A stretch of DNA of 64,000 nt from Gyrodactylus bullatarudis (Eukaryota; Platyhelminthes; Monogenea; Gyrodactylidea; Gyrodactylidae), in the NCBI GenBank assembly GCA_012064415.1, contig SSNU01000208.1, forward strand, positions 62,001 to 126,000. Direction: 5' to 3'. The position numbers were made by a program, and so were the translations under genes. Under the pieces are notes generated by a model. It was not told the DNA's origin and searched no databases. It was given only the letters and a program-made list of their open reading frames with translations. Of the stretch, positions 58,567-64,000 are shown piece after piece. How positions within the stretch are numbered: position 1 is the first letter of the stretch; each line of letters begins with the position of its first letter.

Positions 58567-61500
58567 AGTGTGGATCTACGTCGAAAGTTTAGCTTCATTT
58601 GGATATTTTGGAAACTCTCTCAACAACATGCAGAAAGAGAATTTATTTTATTTCAATGATAAAAACTATACATATAGTAATAATAATAATAATAATATCG
58701 ATAGTTGTTTGTTGAAGAATATACATATTTTAGTTTCTCTACAAGGATTCTATAGTACTACTACTAAATGAATCATTAGTAAATGAATGATGAGCAAAGA
58801 AAGACTAAAATTGTTTAGCTATATATAAACCTGATTGACATGAAGATGAGAAATTACTATTTTTACAAAAAACTCGATATTTTTTTCCGGATTCACAGAA
58901 GAAAATAATTTTTTGAATTCTAAAACAGAATGAGCTAATAAGATGTGGATATTTCCACTTTTTCAACTTTGGAACCAAAAATTTTCATCGATTTCGATAA
59001 TTCAAAGCTGTCAAGCGATGATATTCGAGATCAACATTGAACGAAGAATTCGAATTAGGCCATAGAGATAGCAAAGAATTTACTGTTTGACTTGCAGATT
59101 TTGGATAATTTTCCTTCGTGATAATCGAAAAATTCAAATTTCCCACAGTGTAATAACGAATTTCAGTGAACTTCTGCAGGTGAATTCGAATCCTTTGTCT
59201 AATGTTGATCCAAAATATCATCACCTAATTGCTTCGAATCATCGAAATCGATAAAAATTTTGGGTTCACAAGTTGAAAAAGTGGAAATTTGGTGCATTTT
59301 CGAAATTCAAGAATTGGGCTAATTTTGGTAAATCCGTTTTAGAATTCAAAATACATGTATCGAGTTTTTTGTAAAAATAGTAAATTCTCATCTTCTTGTA
59401 AATTAGGTTTATATAGTCGAGTGAAAAGTGAAAAATAAGATAGAATTAGTATTTACAGTCTTTCTAATATTTAATTTATTGGAAAAAGATGAAAATATTA
59501 ATGCTTCGTAAGCTTAAGAGAGATGAGAGATATTTCACAAGACCAATTGGGCTTGTGTAGGAATCAATGTATTTGTATTTGTTATTGAATTTCTCCAAGA
59601 GAAAGAAGAAAGGTTTTTCTTGACAAAGATAGAGAGACAAGGTCAGAGACATGTATGATTGTGTGTCTTGGAAACTGTTTAACAACATGGGGAAGAAGAG
59701 GTCATTCTTGTCATGATGATGATGATGATTATGATGACTCATTAAAATGAGACAGTTTAAGTAAAATTTAGACCAATAGGAATTTACTCGAATGTCATTG
59801 GTCAATAGATTAGGTCAAAAATAATTGATAGAATGAATGAACAAACTCAATGAATGAGCTTGGTTTCTAATTAATAAAGAAACACTGAGAAAGTACAGTA
59901 CACTTTAAATAGAAGAGAAAGAGAGTTGAAATTCACATGGAATGATTTATCACATAAAGTAGAGATTAACTTTTTAACTCTAAGAAGAGAGAGTAAAATA
60001 TTTAAGTTCATCATCAACCAAATTCAACCAACCCCCCTCCCCACACACACAACATCATCATCATCTTAAAATTAATAATTTATATAATCTAGGAGAGACA
60101 TCTGCCTTTTTTTACCAACAGAGAAAGAGAGATTATATTACACTTTTAAATTAAATTGTATTCAAAGGATATCTATATATAATTATTAACTTTATTTGCA
60201 TTGGTTTGATGAAAAAATTCCTATTCGAGATGTCAGATTTCAAGATTTGCGCCACCATTTTTCAATGAATTTTACTACGATAAATTATTAAAATTATTCT
60301 GAAAAAAATGCGGTCAATTTGGAAGAATTAACGATTTCAAGAAACATGGAATTTAGTTTGCGGAGCATAAAGAATCCTATTGGAAGCATCAAATAGAAAA
60401 GTGTTTGGGGGAAAAATAACCGATTTAGAGCTTTAAAAATATTCAGTAATCCATGTTTCCTTGTAAACTTTAGGAGAGAGGGTTAAAGAACAAGTGCCAT
60501 GAAGAGATTTATCAAAAGAGTTAGAGGATGGAAAAAACTCACTCATTATTTCATCGGAATAGTCACATTCGAGAAAGTCATCTTGTCCATTAACCTCGAG
60601 GTCATTGTCGTCAATGTTTTGATTGCAACTTGTCAATGGTACCGTGTCCCTAAACATATGAAATAATAGTAATAATGAATACAATTCAATCAATAACAAT
60701 GTGTATATAGGACAGAAATCTTGGAAACTAAAAAAATATTTTCTCTCTCAATTACAGAATAGAATATAAGCACAAGAGGAAGGATTTCCCTTTAAGCCAT
60801 GAAAAAAAGATTTTATGCCAAGGATATATTCAAAGGTTTGGTAGTGAATGAGAAATAGAAGATGGAATGGGGTGTAAGGACAAACTTTTTTCCCTGAGAA
60901 AATAACAGAATGTATAGATTTTCACATACACAAGCTAAATTACCATCCATTATCAATGCCCCCCCACACACACTACCTCAGTATTCCCCCTAGTCATTTT
61001 TACATTAGTTTTTATTTTTCTCTTGTTTAGTCATCATCGGATGCTGATCGCTTTTGTAGGGAAGAAATCAATAGGGGTGTGTTGCATCAACATTCATATT
61101 CTCCAAACATCTCCTTCAGTGGTACAAAGAGTTCATTCAAGACAAAATACTATGTATATATATAGTATATACCATTCATGATCTCATAGCCATCAGTTTT
61201 GTCCAATCAGATTAGAGTATACAAGAGTCTATACCTATAACTCTATACCTGAACTCACAGGGCATATTATAAGAGCTAATAATCGTTATATTTCGCTAGG
61301 TCTTTCCAGACGCTGTACCGATTAATATTTAAATACAAACGTTACAATACATTAAACTTTGCATTCTTTCTGCATTGAATCATTTTTTGTTCTGACTAAC
61401 TAGAACATATCAAATAATATTTCGGATAAGATTCTTTATTGGTAGATTTATTTTTGGCGTTTTAGCCCTAATAAGAATACATAGGTTAGTTTATCTCTAA

Positions 61501-63950
61501 CCTTCCTTTTGAGTTCAGAGACCAACAATATACAGTAGTATTCTTGATAATTGTAGAAATGGAGAAAGATTGCAATTCCTACCCATAATAGGAGGAAAAT
61601 ATATATAATTATGAATATAATAAAAAGGAAGACCTTCACAATTAGCCCATATAATTGACAAGAAAAAGTTTTCTTATCTCTAAATCATAACTTTGATCAG
61701 AGAAAGAATTATATGGATATGTTGTATTTACATAGCCGAACGGAAAAGGTTTTGTTATCTCGAATATTGGAATTATCGAATTACAAAGAATGAAACATGT
61801 ATGTATGTAAAGTTTTCTTCTGTTAATAACTACAATGTTTTTTCTCTATGAAAAAACAGCACAGATTTTTGTGTGTTCAGAAAAACAATAGTGATTATTA
61901 TCTTCTACTATCTTGGCCTATATATAGATGAACTTTTTAATCATTCTCTTCGTGATCCTAATTAGGAAATCAAATATGCAGAGTTTTCAACAAATCTTTT
62001 ATTCTGGGTAATACAATGATATGAATTCAAGGGGACACTCTAAAAGACTCTATCTTGTTAGAAATCGATATACATATCAATATAATACGCAAATACATCT
62101 TGAAGAAGTCAGATGATAATATATGAATGCTATTTTGCAGACTTGTCTACTTTTACTCATAGATTTGGTATTTTAATGTGTGTATATTGAGAAATGAGCA
62201 GAAGCAGTGCCTGATGAACTTGCTGGCCTAACTTGTAAAATTATCTCTTTAATAAAGCATTCTTTACTCACCGTGTGGATGAGAATTTGTCTAGTTAAAT
62301 TAGATTCATTGTTAATCTTATTATGTATACAGAGTGTATTTAAATGAGTGTTAGGAGCCTGCAGAATCATTATGGCCAACTCATTCAAGGACAAGTTAAA
62401 TAGAGCAAAGGAGAAAGCGAGAATATATAAATAAAGGGAATGCATAATGTTATTACCAAATAACAAACCTTTTGCAATGTTGGAAGGGGAAAAAGAAATC
62501 TTTTAAAAATTAGCTTCAAATATGATTTATAGATTATAATCTAAAATGTGTTATTAGAGAACATAAAAATTATGAGAAAAAACTCACGGTCTTTCGTAAA
62601 TTTGAAAGGCAGATACATCACGGAATTCAGCTTCTGGGTCATTGCCGACAGCCTTTTCGTAGGCATTAACGAGATAAGTTTCCCCACGATTCCTCATGCA
62701 ATACCAGGCAATTCCGAGGGCAAATAAGAGGATAACAGCAATGGCCGTAACAACTGAAGCAATCCATGTCATTTGTGTGTTGAAGGCTGGCTTAATGATG
62801 GGCTCGTCAAATAGTTTGACTCGAAGATGGTTTTTGGGAACAGTATCAGAGTCAAAAATGATTTTGGCCTGATTTTCTTCCATGTAGAAAAGGCGTAGGC
62901 GACAATGAATATTAGACATTCGTAGGATGTTCTTGAGATAGGTTTCATTGCCAATTGGTTGAATGGTTAGGGTATTACCCTCAACAGTTATATAATCGTA
63001 TACTTTCTCCTTTGGCTTTGACTGGGAAATATTGTGGGAGTTGAAGAACCAAGATAAGTCCGAGTTAATGTCGGAGAATCGGGACATGTCGACGTTACAT
63101 TTAACCTTGTGGGGTTTACTAACTAGACAGTCGTCAAGACATTCACCATTCTCGATGGCGTTCTCCAGTTTCGGGAGAGCTAATTAAATAAAATAGATTA
63201 ATTAACACAAGAAAAAATAAGGCAACTCACGAAGAACACGGATGAGGGTATTGGTGAAAACTGAACCATGATCGTTGTTTGCATACAGGGTGACCAGATG
63301 TGTTGCAGTTTCAAGAGAGTCTGTCTTTAAATTTTTTACCTCATACGAAGAAGAAGTCCCTGGCTTGAAGATGATTTGCATGTTTCGCAATTCAGGATAC
63401 TTGATAGTCGGATCATCGAGTCCGTTTATTGAATAGTTCTAGAATAAATTTGAATAGATATAAAAAGGGACATTTATTGCAGTAGAGAGGGGATGGGGAA
63501 TTGTCCAAAAATAAGAAAAGAATAGACTAGCAAAAGAAAAGAAAAAAATTGACTCTTTTGGGAGTTTCTTATTTTGCATTTAAGTAAAGGAATTAGTCAT
63601 TGTTGAATTTGAAGGGGGAAAATTAAATACGAGATCAATAAAAACTTGCTTACATAATTGTTTGCATTTTCAAATTCGGCGGTAATTTGCACACTTTTAT
63701 CATCGGTAACATAAACAACAGATGGAGGATTTTTCCTAGTTTTTGGCAATGAAACCACTCGAACATCGAATACAAATTGATTATCATCTCCAAGGGTGTA
63801 AATGTCTTCAAGTTCAGGTGTAATAACACTGGGGAAAGTTAACATGTACGGATTCTCCTCGGGGAACCTGTCAAAATTGCCATTCTTGCGACTCCACTCA
63901 AGTTTGCGAGATGACCGATAATTAGCAAACAAAACGAATGGACTTGAAAA
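58071..63950 (-). CDS. L1/neuroglian-type adhesion protein, 3' part (continues past window end)
   Basis: Exons on the minus strand: 63950-63654, 63438-63231, 63179-62588, 60649-60543 and 58180-58071, all joining in phase; the 5' part lies beyond the window. The extracellular part is Ig-like: one domain has a Cys pair around SDLSWFFNSHNIS and GNTLTIQPI. The membrane segment is MTWIASVVTAIAVILLFALG. The cytoplasmic tail follows the L1 family: NRGETYLVNAYEKAVGNDPE just inside the membrane, an F-x-x-Y type motif (AFQIYERP), an acidic linker with DDNDLEVNGQDDFLECDYSD, and TKFNETGSFINGLYGDK, which aligns with the FNEDGSFIGQY ankyrin-binding motif. L1 proteins link cell contacts to ankyrin/spectrin in neurons. 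The last residues may differ if the GTAAAA at 58,088 is used as a donor. Confidence 0.82.
58533..58562. repeat. (AG)n microsatellite
   Basis: An uninterrupted AG run of about 30 bp in the last intron of the L1-like gene. Shorter runs are nearby (58,365-58,379), with a TAA run at 58,676-58,697 and GAT/ATC runs at 59,713-59,728 and 60,049-60,065. Confidence 0.9.
58820..59416. mobile_element. Foldback MITE in intron of the L1-like gene
   Basis: The left end tatataaacctgattgacat followed by gaagatgagaaattac and the ccggattcacag block is mirrored at the right end (gtaaattctcatcttcttg ... ggtttatatag). Same family as 41,724-42,102 but with a longer, unrelated middle. Confidence 0.8.
60650..62587. 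other. Large intron of the L1-like gene
   Basis: The intron between the transmembrane exon and the next cytoplasmic exon is 1.9 kb. It contains a fragment of the acgttatatttcg repeat near 61,290 and a CA-rich patch near 60,960. A minus-strand frame at 62,173-62,466 with a hydrophobic start is not supported by splice sites or similarity. Confidence 0.45.
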
Positions 63951-64000
63951 CTAAATTGAGAAGTTATTAAAAGATATTTTACAAATAAAAAGGTATCTTA

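Noticed and set aside
59476..59805. Minus-strand frame with a His run (HHNHHHHH)
   Set aside because: The His run comes from a GAT/ATG microsatellite in an intron; there is no signal peptide and no relation to the His-rich miniproteins.
62173..62466. 97-codon minus frame with hydrophobic start
   Set aside because: It sits in an intron of the L1-like gene and has no conserved content; the hydrophobic start is common in AT-rich DNA.
1..64000. tRNA and rRNA genes
   Set aside because: Scanning for the GGTTCRANTCC B-box and matching cloverleafs, and for conserved rRNA segments, gave nothing convincing by eye; a tRNAscan or Infernal run would be decisive.

Overview
The window is eukaryotic nuclear DNA, AT-rich (roughly two thirds A+T by eye), with spliced genes, AATAAA polyadenylation signals and many small DNA-transposon relics. 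It looks like an invertebrate animal, because it carries a Cys-loop acetylcholine-receptor-type subunit, an NPY/NPF-type peptide GPCR and an L1/neuroglian-type adhesion protein. Two observations point to a flatworm or another compact-genome spiralian: introns of only 28-43 nt that restore long open frames, and a pair of secreted 12-cysteine peptides with the layout I recall for the schistosome UPF0506 knottin family. The lineage is an inference; the conserved proteins themselves do not settle it.

Layout. 1-10.7 kb is repeat-rich, with Penelope-like retroelement pieces (3' end with a GIY-YIG remnant at 1-718, 5' end at 6.08-6.71 kb) and decayed foldback elements. 10.7-24 kb is the gene-rich plus-strand block: a six-exon Cys-loop channel subunit, a small tail-anchored protein, NPRL3 (GATOR1), single-exon PSMD3/Rpn3, then two paralogous 12-cysteine secreted peptides. 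24-34.2 kb is MITE-rich but carries three TATA-driven histidine-rich secreted miniproteins. 34.67-36.53 kb is a hAT transposon with matching terminal inverted repeats and a transposase broken by one stop codon.

39.9-55.8 kb is one minus-strand GPCR gene of two exons separated by a 14.9-kb intron. Three intronless plus-strand genes for Cys/Asn/Gln-rich proteins are nested in that intron, with numerous MITEs, a LINE RT relic and a 500-N assembly gap sitting exactly in a palindrome. 56.8-57.0 kb is UBL5/Hub1 (minus). 58.07 kb to the window end is the 3' part of an L1-family adhesion gene (minus), which continues beyond the window.

The genes form no single pathway. NPRL3 (amino-acid signalling to TORC1), PSMD3 (proteasome lid) and UBL5 (splicing modifier) are housekeeping; the channel, GPCR and L1-like protein are neuronal. 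The most unusual content is the 12-kb stretch of small secreted peptides (Cys-rich then His-rich), which I regard as the best candidate for an undescribed secreted-effector or defence locus. All exon borders were deduced by eye from GT/AG sites, phase and similarity.
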